Assembly: GCF_019925205.1 (NCBI RefSeq)
Contig: NC_083561.1
Span: 3,967,217 to 4,031,216 of the forward strand
From: Metopolophium dirhodum
Taxonomy: Eukaryota > Arthropoda > Insecta > Hemiptera > Aphididae
Reading direction: 5' to 3'
Length of the DNA: 64,000 nucleotides
Shown here piece after piece: positions 1 to 12,549 of the stretch. The position numbers and the translations under genes are program-made. The notes below the pieces were generated by a model that saw only the letters and a program-made list of their open reading frames with translations, did no database searches and was not told the origin of the DNA. Numbering within the stretch: the first letter of the stretch is position 1; each line of letters starts with the position of its first letter.

Positions 1-753
1 AATTTGTATTCAATTGAGTGATGATCATCGGTATTCGGTTTATACTATCTGGGAGCCCTGCTGGAAACCGATCGCAAACCCGTAAAATATGACTTATTGG
101 CCCTATTATGTTATTGTACTGTATAATATTATTATAGCCCATTAATGGTTGATCACTTCACGCGTCGAAAATCTCGTTCTAAAACAATTTAGGCTTGCGT
201 GCGGGTGTTGATGTAGGACACGTCCACGTCACGTCCACGATGGAGATCGACGAGCTATTTGCAGCAAAGTCTGATACCAGTGGGACCATTTATGGCGTAG
301 ATGTGGTGGTGAAACCACTAAATAGTTATGCGTTGGACGTTTTAAAACACGTATTATACGTATTACATGTAAAAATACAAACAAAAACTGTGAATCATCG
401 CCATTAAGGGCTGCCTGTCCTCCCACTGTTAAGAGAGCAGCGTGAAACTTTTAATTTTGAAACATAAAAAGAAACAATTATCGTGCATTGGCGTTTAGGT
501 ACCAGTAGGAAATATAGCGTTGTGGCGCTGATGCAAAGTGACGCAAAAGCGGTGTTCCCTCTTGAAAGAGGAGAAACTAGCGTACGTGAACTTTTTTTAT
601 TGTATCGACAAAATAGTATTTTGAATATTTAACAGCTTAGATATTAAATGTAATACAATATTATATTGTTGTAGGTGTATTATTATTATTTTGTTCAATG
701 CGTTATATTTCCAAACATTTGACATAAATGAATCGTCGTGAAAATGTGTGTAA

Positions 754-810
754 TAGAAAAGGTGTAATTATATAATTATCTTTTTAGGTGACATAATTAC
801 ACCTTTTCTA
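754..810. repeat. Perfect 18-bp inverted repeat (hairpin)
   Basis: The arms 754-771 and 793-810 are exact reverse complements (TAGAAAAGGTGTAATTAT and its complement) separated by 21 bases. No T-run or gene next to it suggests a terminator. It could be the fused ends of a degraded transposon, or a structured transcript. The pairing is seen directly; the meaning is unknown. Confidence 0.6.
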
Positions 811-1088
811 TTTTTCGGGTAGCATCTTTCACGTATAAACACAATAATGGTAAAATTAAATAGATTGATCATAATAAATGTTTATTATATGTTCTTTTTT
901 TTATTATGAAACACACGCATCTGGCGGAGAAAAAACAAATTGGTTTTTTATATCTAATTAACCCTAAGTGCAATAGTACATACAGTTTAAATAACTTTAA
1001 TAACTTTAAGAAACTACTCGTTCAAATTTTGATTTAAATGCATCAATATAAAAAAAGTCATCAAACAAATTAAAATAAACAATATAAA

Positions 1089-1258
1089 TAGAGTGATTTT
1101 TATCTGGAACAAAAAAGTTTTTATCTAGGAAACCACTTAAATGCTATAAAATATCCATATATTTGAAAATATAAATTAAACTTTTAAGTAAGTATACCAA
1201 AAACCAACAAAATTTAAAAATAAATAAAAGGGGGTGAGCGTGTTTGTGAATCACCCTG
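1089..1258. mobile_element. Possible small mariner-like MITE
   Basis: The left edge reads GAGTGATTTTTATC. The right edge ends GTGAATCACCCTG, whose complement CAGGGTGATTCAC resembles the left edge imperfectly, giving weak terminal inverted repeats around about 170 bases of AT-rich DNA. A related end (GGTGAATCACACCCT) lies near 34710 and a related start (CAGAGTGATTTTTT) near 57045, which supports a dispersed family. The boundaries are approximate. Confidence 0.3.
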
Positions 1259-4200
1259 TGTATAATATATGGACGGATTTGTATTCTTTATTTTCTCGTG
1301 ATTAACCGGCTAAATAAAGCGATTTCGCTTACCCATAACAGTACAATGTTCTATTATTTAACAATAATTGAAATAATATACAATATTATAAGTTACCGTC
1401 ACAGAAAAGTGTTAATCATTTCTGTACAACTGTACACTTTATAAACTAGTTTTTTATATTCTAATAATACGCACAAAATCGTTATCCGATATTGTTGAAA
1501 TTTTCATCAACGACGATTTATATTATAAAACACCACATTGTACTATAGCACGTATGAACTTTGAAGAAAAAAAAGTATCAGTCTTATAAAAATATATTTA
1601 TACTTGAAACTATATTATATTATCAAAGTTATATTGAAGTAGACAATTTCAGCAATAACACCTGCTGTTAAAGTTTGTCCACGCCTACGACGACTCTGCG
1701 TACCTAGTTTTGTTGACTTTTTGTGTGATGACGATATCCTAACGAAATAAATGTACCATTATTATTTGAGTTTATGCGAATTTGCTTATTTTGAAATTAC
1801 TTTAAACACGTCAACCCTATACTGCATGTTCAATTATAACAATCATAATATAATATACAAACCATAATCATAAAGAATAAATGCTCATTGTAAAATAATA
1901 AGATTACATTATTGGAAATATTAAATTGATCGTGGCATAAGATGTCTTGTTCATTGCCATACTATATAATATTATATTGTGTTTTGCTGATAATTAATAT
2001 AACTCGTCTTCACTCGTCAGGAATAAAATTGTAACTTTCCTTAAAATATCATAATATATATGTATACAATACGTTGTAAATTTAAGAACTAATGAAACAT
2101 TTATATTAAAAACATATTCTTTAAAATTTATAAAATATAATATATCATAGTATGGATACATAAATACCCAATAAAAATATCTCGAGATATTGTCTTGATA
2201 TCAAATACAGTTAAAACGAGAAACTAACAATTAATTTTTATGACAAAAACAAGTATTTTTTCTTCAACAAATGCTGTTTTTAATTATTTATTTATCTACA
2301 ACATTGTCGTTTGCATTATGTCAATTTTTTGTGAACATCACTTATATCGGTGATATTCTATTATTTTTCGCCTTAAAAAAAAAAAAACAACAAAAAATCA
2401 TAATTTTAATATTTCTTTCTGCCCTGTTTTATTGTTCAACATGTATCAAACAATATAACGTAGTTATTTAAGTATCCATAATTTTAATTTGTGTACAGTA
2501 GATGTTATATAGTTAATGTAAAATATTTAATTGCAGACATTTCCAATAATAAATTGACTATAAAGTATGAATATAACGCACTTTTAAACGATGTTAGGTA
2601 TAATAACTGTTTAGTTTTTAACATAAATTCAATTGAAATATTATTATGCATAATTTTAAACAATCGATATACTCACGCGACTAGCTCTCTTAAATACAAT
2701 TATTGAACAAATTAACTCGCATAATATAATAACACAGTTTACTGTATAATATTTAAATGCTATGTACATGTGGTGTATAAAATTATTTCACAAACGAAAT
2801 ATTGTAATTAATATTATATCGTTTATTGAACTGCAGCTAACCTATATAGTATACCCATAAGGGCAATAAATTATCGAAACACGAAGATATAACAATCAAA
2901 AATATTGTATTGCGTGTTTCACAGACGTGTTGATTTCATAGCAATGGGTATAACGTGTACAGGTATATTATATTACTGTTATTTCCAGAGATCCAACTAC
3001 ATAGATAGAATTAAATCAAAAAGTTATTATGTGAATTTATTATTATTATTATTTGTTTATTTGCATTTTAAATTTAGCTCAATATATTACACAATAACTA
3101 TTCGTGTAATATAATTTAAAAACTAAATACAAAAAAGAGAAACAAAAATCTTTTAAAATAGTTTGTGCACTTCAAAAATATATGTTTAACACCACGATCC
3201 AATATTATAACAATAATTAACAGCTACTATATATAACCAAACGGATGTTGTTATTGAACGGATTTCTCATTCGAGTTATTCGAGTCACGTAATTCACTCG
3301 AAACACGTTGAATATTTACTATATTATTAAACTTATATAAATTGCATTGTACGACTTTTAAGTTTTGACAAAAATTGTTATTGTAATAAAATATATGAAC
3401 GCTGTAACAATGAAATTAATAAATAAAAACAAAGCAACATTTTACAAAACTTCAATGAATAAATAAATTTTACATTTCAAGTGGAACAATAATGGTAATT
3501 ATTATAATTAATAAATATAAAAAAGGTGTAAGTTTCGTTCTTCTATAAAAATAATTTGTAGTGGGGTGGAGGGGATTATTAAAATACATATTATGTCTAA
3601 ATAATAAATTTAAATTTATAATACCGATTAAAACATACTAAAATATAAGTTGATTTAAAAATGTGGTATCAAAATTATTTTCATAACGATGTTTATAAAA
3701 AGTAATAATACTATAATATACAAATTTAATATATTCATTCAAATCCAACAAATCAGTTAAAATAAAAGTCCCTATACAGCACACACACAACGTGCGGAAA
3801 CTGATTATTTTTTCATGAAAAAATAATTTTACGTACAGGCTTGAAAAACTAGGTCAATTAGGCACTAGTTATTCCGAAATGCTATTGATCGATCAATTTA
3901 TGTGTTTAATCAGATTTTAATATCTAAGTAATTGGAGTTTTATTGAAGCGTTACAATATGAGAACATCGTATTTGAAGAGTATATCGTTCGTAAAAAAGA
4001 AGAAAATGGGAAAGCTAATGAGAAAAGTTTGACGGTCTGTAAACTTTTAATGTATAAGAGAAAAAAAATCTTCATGCTCATATTGTATACATAAATATTT
4101 GTTATTATAAATATAAGAGGCGAATTATAAAGTAATAAATATACTCAGGTCGTAGTTTATTATATTTTTTTATATGCAAATTATCATTTTTTTTTTTATA

Positions 4201-4847
4201 CTTCATTATGTTAGTTAGTTAAACAGCTGCTTATATTGTTTAGTTTATATTTTAACCGTTATAGATATACTTTTTAATAATACAGAAATTATGTATCAAC
4301 ATTGTAAGCATAACGGTAAATAATTTAGACACGAAATTCGATAATTTATTATTTGCCATATAAATTGTATACGTTTCAAGGACAAACATTACAATTAGCG
4401 TAAGTGAAATAAATTATATAAGGTACTGCGCAAGTAACATTTTTAGTTTTACATAATTGTTATTATATTATATTTTTATTTGTATACGTATAATAGCTGT
4501 CTAAAGATGTGAACTCAGTAGGTATATTTTAAAGGTAAATGTAGGTGCATACCAATTTTTTAACCGACATAATTGCGTTCTTACTATCTCAATTCTTATC
4601 AAGTACTCATAAATATGTATAATAAATAGAGTAACAACATTTCATGAAAAACGCAGTCAATTTTACGAAACAAAAATGACTTGTAAAATGTATAAAATGT
4701 TTACCTACATTTATTTACGTAGGTAAATAATGGATTTTAAATTGCATTGACCTTATTTGTTTAGACTTTTTTAATTTAGAATTCTATGTAATAACTTCTA
4801 CGTGTAACTGTATTGTATAATAATATTAAATAATGTATGGTTTCAAT

Positions 4848-4930
4848 CAGTGGTGTGCCGATGAAGGGGGGGAGGAAAGGGGCAATTTTTATGGTATGCG
4901 GCCCAGATTTTTTAACCTAACCTTGTTTTT
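4848..4930 (+). mobile_element. hAT-like transposon end fragment
   Basis: The sequence begins CAGTGGTGTGCCG and continues into a G-rich stretch (4865-4885), unlike the AT-rich surroundings. CAGTGGTGT is a common start of hAT-type MITEs. I found no matching right end or target duplication, so this is a fragment at best. Confidence 0.3.
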
Positions 4931-6350
4931 ATTGAAATTGTATGTTAATAAAAAAACCCTTATGATAATATGATATCAAATTAATATATTATGTCAAGTT
5001 AAATACACGGAGTCGCATCTGATAAATAAATTTGTCCAGGCTCGAGACTGTATATATGGATGGCTATGTTCCATGGAGTAAAATAGGTAAATCGTGGCGA
5101 ATGGCTATAGAAATTCATATAAATTATTCTAATGCAATACGTTATGTATTGTAGTTGTTCTAGAATATGTTTACGCTGTTTCTAAAGACGTTATTATTTT
5201 GTATAAAGGCTGAAAACTATATACATCTCAAATGTATTCTAATGCTCGCATTTCAGAGATGTGATTTCAATGAAACCAAAAATAAATAATATACTATACG
5301 ACGTGCATTTGGACAGTATATTTTTGTCCGCTGTTCAATCGCAGTAGGTACGCGGACGAAGCGCATTAAAATCACACGGAAAAATTATGTGTCTGTGCGA
5401 TTTTCATATTATCTTGTTCTATACTATAAGATACGCATGTTATATATATACGCGAATAATATAATATCTTGTTTTCTCTTTAATTACGTTTATCTCGGCA
5501 TTCCGCCACATTGTTTCTCACATTTGCCGCACCACTCGTATTGTATACGTCTCGCCTTCTATACGAATAACGCTTCGCACCCGCGAGAACCTATCTCATT
5601 CTACCCCGGCCCAGTGCAGTTTATAATAATATACCGAACACTATCGCGTCGCACAACGTCCCAGTGCCGCGTGTCATAATCCGGAAAATCACGTTTTTGA
5701 TATTTAAATAACGGTCGATTTCTTTGAATTGTATGTATCGTAACCCCGTTATGTCTGTGTCGTTGAACACAACGCGATTTGTGACTGTTCGAAAACCATC
5801 GTTGCTGCTATAAAAAAGAAAACCGTGTCAAATATAAAACTAGCTATGTACCTATTATAGTATAGGTACGCGCAACGCATCAGCGTGCACTATACAATCA
5901 ACAACTTCAAATCGACACTAAAAAAAACTTATGCTGCTGCCGGTTGGCCTTTGCTATTTAGTAGTTATGTACATTGCATATTGTATATTATTTATATTTA
6001 TATATATATATATATACGCACTTATATACATCATGCACGAATACAGGTTTTTCTATAAAAGTTTTTCATTTGTTCCAATTCGTTATTGCCTCGTGCAAAC
6101 GAATAATAAAAAAAAAAAAATCTAAACGATGCCACTTACATCGTAATATATGAGGTTTACTGCATATATTCTTATATAATATATACCTATACCATATTGT
6201 TATAGAAAGCATATCTTTTATTATGTTGATAATAATATATACGTATTTATAGACCACACCCTTATGCGTATATGCGATATTTTCGTAAAATTAAATAATA
6301 CATTTTATCGCATACGAATGGGCGAATGGAGAATAATGGCATCTGCACCA

Positions 6351-6370
6351 CGACGACGACGACGACGACG
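6351..6370. repeat. (CGA)n microsatellite
   Basis: About six and a half perfect CGA units. Read on the minus strand they give a run of valines or serines in short frames, which should not be taken as protein. Confidence 0.9.
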
Positions 6371-6480
6371 TCACGACGAGTATATAATAATATGAGATTA
6401 TTTCCAACATAAATACGGTTCGAATTTCCGGGGAACGCGTAGGAAGCATACGCACACAACGAAACACGTACACACCCACA

Positions 6481-6484
<4 letters not shown>

Positions 6485-6562
<78 letters not shown>
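6485..6562. repeat. (CA)n microsatellite, 39 units
   Basis: A 78-base uninterrupted CA tract, preceded by imperfect CA-rich sequence from about 6450. Its length suggests high polymorphism. Two minus-strand frames of 102 and 130 codons (6262-6683) exist only because this tract encodes alternating Cys-Val. Confidence 0.95.
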
Positions 6563-6563
<1 letters not shown>

Positions 6564-7487
6564 CTTGCACATATAGTTCTCGTATGACGTCGAGGGTGGT
6601 GACGGGAATGGGGATTGGTTTGTTGTGCGGGGTGGAAGCCGAGCGTTTAGTTTACATACAATATAATGCATAGGTGTAACCAATCAGAAAATCGCACACG
6701 AAGGAACGTGGGCCGCAAACGCATACCCACATATAATATGATGTATTGTATATACGTATAATATGCATGCCCATATATTTGTTCTACGTGTGCACCACGC
6801 GCACGCATCTGGACGTGTACAAAACCCGGCCATGTACCCTACCCGTAACGCGTGTTATTATAATAATATTGGCACGTGAAATTCGATACAACCCCGAGGT
6901 CTTGCCGTGCATTCGTTTCATCCACCTCGACGAAATTTTTTTTAAAAAAAAAAAAAGGCAAGACTTACGTTTCCGTCGAAATCGATATTTTATACCCGGT
7001 TAGAACGGTATAAGACGGCATCAGACGGTTTTGTATACGGTAACATATTATATATCAATGGATTCCAAATTATTCCACACTCGCCGTAATATAATCACAG
7101 TTTTGTGTAACCATTATTATATACATGGCTCCGTGTAGGACGTACGCATTGCCAAAGGTCCCAATAATGATTGGTAATAACCCCGTTTACGTTTCCCACT
7201 GTTATGATAAACACCGACATTTTTATGACTAGTAAATGCGTGGTAAAAATATGACTGTTGGAAGGATTTTATGTCTATCACTTGCCTAATAAACACGAAC
7301 ATATACAATAATTAATACACCTGCATGATGGCGTTGCTATAGATTGAACATATTTTTATTGTCTTGCTTCTGCGCATTATATGAAATAAAATGACATAAC
7401 ATCACAATTTAAAAATTGGGCAAGCATGAACTATGAAACCGGATTACCTGTACAGTAGATGTCGAGTAAATCTCGTCATTGAGTATA

Positions 7488-8946
7488 GGTCACTGCAATG
7501 TACGAGTTAAATTTAAACGCAATGACAAGTATTAATAATATACGAAAAACAATTCTGAGTGGAAATAGTTTGTGGTCCTGTATCATTGAGCAACTATAAT
7601 TTATTATATTACACTATTTGTAGTCATTATTTTACCATTATTAATGTGGTAGGCGTCATACAGTGTAAAATATAAGTAATATTTAGAACTAGGTAACCTT
7701 AATACTTTGAAAACTTCATTGCATAGGTATGGAAAAAATATAATACAACTTACAACGGAATAACTAAAATCGTCATTATTTGTTTAAATATTTAATTTCA
7801 TTAAAATTTGAATTTCAAATATCTATAAAAAAAAATGGTCCTAAAATGTTTTTTTAGATTTTTAGATATTTATAAGAATTCCAGATTGTATTAGATTTTT
7901 AAGTCTTAATTATAACATTCAACGTTTATACATTTTAAATACAAAATAATTTGCAAATATTCGTTATATTGGCGAATTTTCATAAAATTTAAACTTCAAA
8001 AGCTTATAAATAATTGTGCATGTGTATTTTTAATGATTTTATTTAACTATAAGAACAACATACTATGTGGGATCTTGTATTACATTTTCATGCTATTTGA
8101 CTGAGACTAAAAATTTTTATCGACTATAGTCAGATATGTAAAATGCCTATAAAAAGCTTAAAGCAAGTCTAAATCTTTCGAAAATTGTATTGCAAGTTAA
8201 TAATTTATCCAACAGTGAAATGTTTCAAGTTTCTACAATTAATACTCCTTGAATTACAATAACAAAATATAAAATGGTTTAGTGAGAAATCATTATTTTA
8301 TGTACATGAATAATAAATATCCAATTTCGTCAAAATTTAAATTTCCAACGCTCATATAAAAATATTAATAAAATTACAGTTAACTTTTTTTCTATAATAT
8401 TCTTGTAAGAAACTTATATATATTGTAACCTTGTTTTACTTTTGCATACCCAAAATATGAATATTTATAAATTGTATATGTGTTTAACTACAAGTTAATT
8501 TGAAAATTTTCGATTTTTTGACAAATTTATCAAATTATCAACACTAAACGGTAATTAAAAATACTGATAAAATATTTGATGTATAGAAAATGCTAATATC
8601 AATATATTAAGTACCTACAGTTTTTCGTTTTTGAGTAACAACCAAATAATAAATCAATTTTTTGGTGAACTGGATTTTCGTACGAATTCCAGTTTTTTCT
8701 TACCTAGCTACCTAATTTATTTATTTTTTTTTGTTTTTTCCATTAAGTAATTTCAAACTAGAAATGTACAGTGAATTTTTCTTTTATATTTACTTACCCA
8801 AATACTAACTTAATTCACTTATTCATAAAAAAATACATTTAAAATTTAATATTGAAGAACTTTTAATCCCCACTCCAAAAGGTGATGACAGACACAAAAT
8901 AAAAATATAAAATCATGACATTCATCACTCCGCTCAGAATCTAAAA
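7488..8946 (+). repeat. Dispersed repeat family, copy A (long form)
   Basis: This copy shares the left block starting GGTCACTG, followed by GAAAAACAATTCTGAGTGG (7543-7562), and the right block ending CCGCTCAGAATCTAAAA (about 8930-8946) with copies at 21662-22936, 45850-47550 and 56172-56606. ATTCTGAGYGG near the left and CCGCTCAGAAT at the right are inverted repeats of each other, as expected for a transposon-like unit. The interior is AT-rich, with recurrent phrases such as CTTATAAA followed by TTGTGCATGTGTATTTTT, also seen in copy B. No coding frame. The family class is not known to me. Confidence 0.65.
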
Positions 8947-9597
8947 CTAGGTAAAATAACAATATTTTTACCGGAAATGAATAATTATAGCAAAGTATTA
9001 CGCGTCACTGTCGTCGTCGTTTATACTTACATGGTTACATTTTAATATAAATAACTATAATATAATGGCATAAACGGGGTAGTTTGATGATACTCGATCT
9101 CTTCAAAATTTGTTCAGACATTATTTATTTATGTTGACTCTTTTATCAATATTTTGTAGGGCCAATGTCACAATCAAAGTCAATTTAAGCTATTTGCGCA
9201 CAATTAAAATTCGTGATAACGGGAAGTGTCCTCATTTACGGAAATCGGGTTGAAGGACTTGAGGGGCTTAGCCCCCCTAAAATTCCGTCAAGCCCCCTCA
9301 TTTTTTAGATTTTAAGGATCGAATCCCCCTCCCTCGTGTTGATGTTAATAATGGTGGCCCTCCGCTGAATGAATTTCCGCCTGTGGGTGATCCAAGTCAC
9401 GGAGTTGAAAATATTTTAATAAAGAGCAGTTGATTTATCGGACACGTCATGAGTGGTAGACGGCGGCCAATAATTACTATAGATTGTATTTTTTTCTAGG
9501 TTCGCAACTTATTCTCATAATATAATTATTGCGCCCGAAGATGTCACAAAATACTCGAAAACAATACAATATTGTAGTAATACAATATCATTGACCA
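8947..9597. other. Non-coding stretch with a GC-rich repeat fragment
   Basis: No gene is seen. The part at about 9238-9395 is much richer in GC and C-tracts than its neighbours (GGGGCTTAGCCCCCC, which is nearly palindromic) and looks like an old MITE fragment. I could not define its ends. Confidence 0.4.
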
Positions 9598-10290
9598 TCA
9601 TCGCCGTAATTTTTGCCGTCGCCTCGAGATGAAACCCTGCGCCCCCGGAAACCAAAAACCGAAAATAACCGGCTGGGGGGGGAGGGGGGCTATATAGGTC
9701 CGTCGATCTCCGACCGACGCCTGCTGCTGCCGGGCTTCAGCTACATCGCAGGTACACCGCCGTACCAAATATACGTCATATAAGTCGGCGCGGCAGCGTT
9801 GGGGTGCGGGCGAGGGGCGCGCTAAGCGGACGTGGACGAATCGAGGTGGCGGCACCGTTAGCCGAAACGAGTTACGGTCGGGTCGCGATGTTAGGCGGTT
9901 ATGCACATTACGCACACTCGTGTATATATATGAGCACGGGGGATTGTACGACCACCGGGTTAGGTATATATACACACGCGACGGATGAGCGGCGGTTAGA
10001 TAAATTACGGGCAGGCAGCGGACGGCGCGCCGCACCGACTGCTGCGGCGAGAGGACCGGCGAAGAGACGTCCGGGCGGCGGCGGGGACGACGGCTGCGGC
10101 CGAGCTTCCGCCGCGGAGAAATCGTTAAGGACCTCTTTGTGCTTAAACGTGTGCGTGTGCGTGTGCGTTGTGCGTGTGCGTGTGCGCGTGTGTGTGATAT
10201 AATGGAACTCGACGCTACGAGATTCACGTCATCGCCACGCAAAAGCTCGTCCCGGCGGACATGGTCGTCGTCGTCGTCGTCGCCACTAGG
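9598..10290. promoter_or_regulatory. CpG- and GC-rich island, candidate promoter or first exon
   Basis: About 690 bases are clearly GC-rich and full of CG dinucleotides in an otherwise AT-rich window. Overlapping open frames occur on both strands (minus 9598-10242; plus 9804-10202), but their products are low-complexity Arg/Pro/Ser/Thr- or Gly/Ala-rich peptides with no domain, which fits base composition and not coding. The right part contains GTGTGCGTGTGCGTG runs (about 10148-10196) and a (GTC)n tract. Such islands in insects often mark promoters and 5' untranslated first exons of developmental or neuronal genes, which is inference here. No TATA box or start site could be assigned. Confidence 0.4.
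10264..10282. repeat. (GTC)n microsatellite
   Basis: Six GTC units at the edge of the GC-rich island, followed by a poly-T stretch (10317-10332). Confidence 0.85.
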
Positions 10291-10832
10291 TTTTTTATTT
10301 TTATTATTATTATTATTTTTTTTTTTTTTTTAATAAAAACCAATTTATCTCGCACGTACACCTCTGAATTTGTTATATACGCGAAGCCATGGCTTTTCAG
10401 CGCGAAAACGAGTTTGAATTTTTTATTTATTATTTTTATTTGGTTGGCGACGAATTCTGCGCCGCTAAGAGGATTCCGCGAAATGTTCGACGAGTGAAAT
10501 TTAATCGAATCTTAGCGGAGGAGCTTAAATTTTTTTTCAAATTAAGTTTACGTGTGAATGGCAAATCATTTCGGATAACCAAGTCCCTCTCCCGATATCT
10601 TAAATATTTTTGTCTCCGTCATCATAAATATTACCTGTCGTACCGTAATCAATAATGCACAACAATAATTATAATATTATGTAACATAGCATGTCGAACA
10701 ATAATAATAATAATAATATGCGACAACAAAACACTCGTCGACGGTGACTTTTTTTTAGGTCCTTGAGAATTATTTGAAAGGGGTATTCGCCATTATTCCG
10801 ATGGCCGTTGTTCAATCTCAACCTCTATGCCT

Positions 10833-10841
10833 ATAATATAA
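10833..10841 (+). repeat. Left target-site duplication of the MULE
   Basis: ATAATATAA immediately before the element. The same nine bases follow the right end at 12556-12564. Nine bp is the usual duplication length of Mutator-like transposons. Confidence 0.8.
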
Positions 10842-10847
10842 GGTAAA

Positions 10848-10986
10848 CGGACAGTTTGTACTATCTATTGTTTAAGTTGCATATCGCGGACACTTTGTAC
10901 GGTGAAAATAATTTGGTAAAAATCGATCGCGGACACTTTGTACGGTGATAATAAATTGGTAAAATTCGATCGCGGACGTTTTGTAC
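10848..10986 (+). repeat. MULE left terminal motif array (4 copies)
   Basis: Copies of CGGACASTTTGTAC begin at 10848, 10887, 10930 and 10973, a spacing of 39, 43 and 43 bases. The fourth copy has one variant base. The repeated unit extends beyond the motif, since the second and third also share GGTGA and TTGGTAAAA. These are likely transposase-binding sites. Confidence 0.8.
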
Positions 10987-11148
10987 GGTATAAATAAACC
11001 GGGAAATATATCTTAAAAGATGAGATAAAATTAAATTGCTCAAAACTTTAGATTGCGAATCATGATCGCGATTAGTATGAGACATGTGTTTGGTGTCACA
11101 GGCCACAGCATTAAAAGTATTAAAATATTAACTTATTCACTTTATAAA

Positions 11149-11516
11149 ATGAACAAAAATCAAACTAGCAAACTCAAGCCAAAAATTTTTAAAAATGGGT
11201 ATGAATATACTATTTTAAGAAAAAACCAATCTAATATCCGTTGGAAGTGTAATAAAATGACGTGTACGGGGAAAGTAACAACAAACCTTAATGAACCGGT
11301 GAGTTATAAGTTAAACATCATATTATTTTCATAATACCTAAATCATATTATTATTATATTTAAAAAAAATACTTTTGTATGTTTCGGCCATAGTATGAAT
11401 TATTTACAAAATGGACTGATCATAACCACGAATCGAGTGATGAAACATTGAAGCTGAAAAACCTTGCATTAACTAATATGAAAAGCCGATCTGTTAATAT
11501 ATCTGTTAATAATTAA
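11149..11516 (+). CDS. FLYWCH zinc finger exons of the MULE, truncated
   Basis: The first exon runs from the ATG at 11149 (an open frame reaches back to 11053) to 11298. It shows a FLYWCH pattern: PKIFKNGYEYTILR, then RWKC, then CTGK. A consensus-like donor GTGAGT starts at 11299 and an acceptor TAG ends at 11393, giving a 95-bp intron that keeps frame. The second exon (11394-11516) supplies YELFTKWTDHNHESS with the expected final histidines, and ends at TAA. FLYWCH domains bind DNA and are often found in front of MULE transposases. The second exon stops in a different frame from the transposase fragment that follows, consistent with an internal deletion. The intron is inferred from frame and motif continuity. 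Confidence 0.65.
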
Positions 11517-12241
11517 CATGTGTTTATGCATTCCTCCCAAATAAATTACAAACAACATACGAAGAAATGCTTACCAATGTTATTTTAGCTTCTATTCGGA
11601 ACAGGTCTCCAGTTAAACCAGAAACTATAATCATTGATTTTGAGATAGGAGTTATAAATGCCATAAGCTTAGTTTTTAATCAAGTAAAAATTCAGGGCTG
11701 TTTTTTCCATCTGTGTCAAAGTGTATGGAGACAAATACAAAACTTAGGATTATCCAAAATGTATAAAGATAACGAACAAATTGCAAAACAATGTAAAATA
11801 ATAACATCTTTAGCGTTTTTACCAGTTGAAGAAATACCTAATGAAATAGTTAATATGTATTTAACTTTTACTCCAGAACTATTTCCATTAATATTTTATT
11901 TTGAATCAACATATATTAACGGAAAGAATGGTGCACCAAGATTCCCTCTTGAAATTTGGAATGTGAGACACCAAACAATTAAGAACTCACACAGGACGAA
12001 TAATTTTAGTGAAGGATGGAACAGTTCGTTCAATAAATTGGTTGGATCGGCTAATCCAAGTTTCTGGAGTGTTTTGAGGTCTTTGCAATTAGACGAATGC
12101 TCTAGTCATTTGAACAAAAACAGAAGACAAAAAAACCAAAATACACAAAATAAAATTCATGATGCCTGTGTACAGCACGAAAGTAAAATAATAACTAATT
12201 TACAATTGCTCGAAATAATTTGCCATACGTTTAATTTTTAA
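11513..12241 (+). pseudogene. MULE transposase, C-terminal part
   Basis: The frame opens at 11513 after a stop and includes VYAFLPNKLQTTYEEML before the first ATG at 11567. The family features are the second acidic residue in IIIDFEIGVINAI, the GCFFHLCQSVWR segment, and RTNNFSEGWNSSF near the catalytic glutamate. It ends at a TAA at 12239-12241 in a Lys/Asn/Gln-rich tail. Normal MULE transposases have an upstream DGTF-like segment carrying the first catalytic aspartate. That is missing here, and the frame changes between the FLYWCH part and this part, so the gene is broken by an internal deletion. It may still give a 224-residue protein from 11567, which would lack catalysis. Confidence 0.75.
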
Positions 12242-12410
12242 ATATATACATATATTATGATTTATGTGACAGTGAATGTTTTAAAAATACATACCACGAA
12301 TAATTATTGACGAATTTACTACCATAAATATTATTATTATTATTTTTTTTTTTTTTATATGTTAACTACCTGTGTTTTGTAATAACAAATAATACATTTT
12401 TTTTTAAATA

Positions 12411-12549
12411 GTACAAACTGTCCGCCATGTACATTTTATTACTTTTTTAAATAGTACAAACTGTCCGCCATGTACATTTTATTACTTTTTGAAATAGTAC
12501 AAACTGTCCGCGGTTTTCATTTTTTGTGGGTGACCGTACAAAGTGTCCT
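12411..12549 (-). repeat. MULE right terminal motif array (4 copies)
   Basis: Inverted copies (GTACAAACTGTCCG and variants) start at 12411, 12454, 12497 and 12536, spaced 43, 43 and 39 bases. This is the mirror image of the left end. The first three also share AAATA before the motif. Confidence 0.8.

Larger units (their letters stand above)
1..7487. other. AT-rich non-coding stretch
   Basis: I see no gene I can support. Open frames are short, A/T-driven and without recognisable domains. Positions 195-426 are richer in GC and have overlapping 65-70 codon frames on both strands, but neither protein is recognisable. Within the stretch are a perfect hairpin (754-810), a possible mariner-like MITE (about 1089-1258), a hAT-like end (4848) and the CGA and CA microsatellites, all listed separately. 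Confidence 0.6.

Noticed and set aside
6262..6683. Two minus-strand frames of 102 and 130 codons
   Set aside because: They exist because the CA microsatellite and CGA tract translate to Cys-Val and Val/Ser runs; there is no domain.
9598..10242. 214-codon minus-strand frame
   Set aside because: An Arg/Pro/Ser/Thr-rich product from a GC-rich island, overlapped by equally long plus frames; no recognisable fold, splice or start signals.
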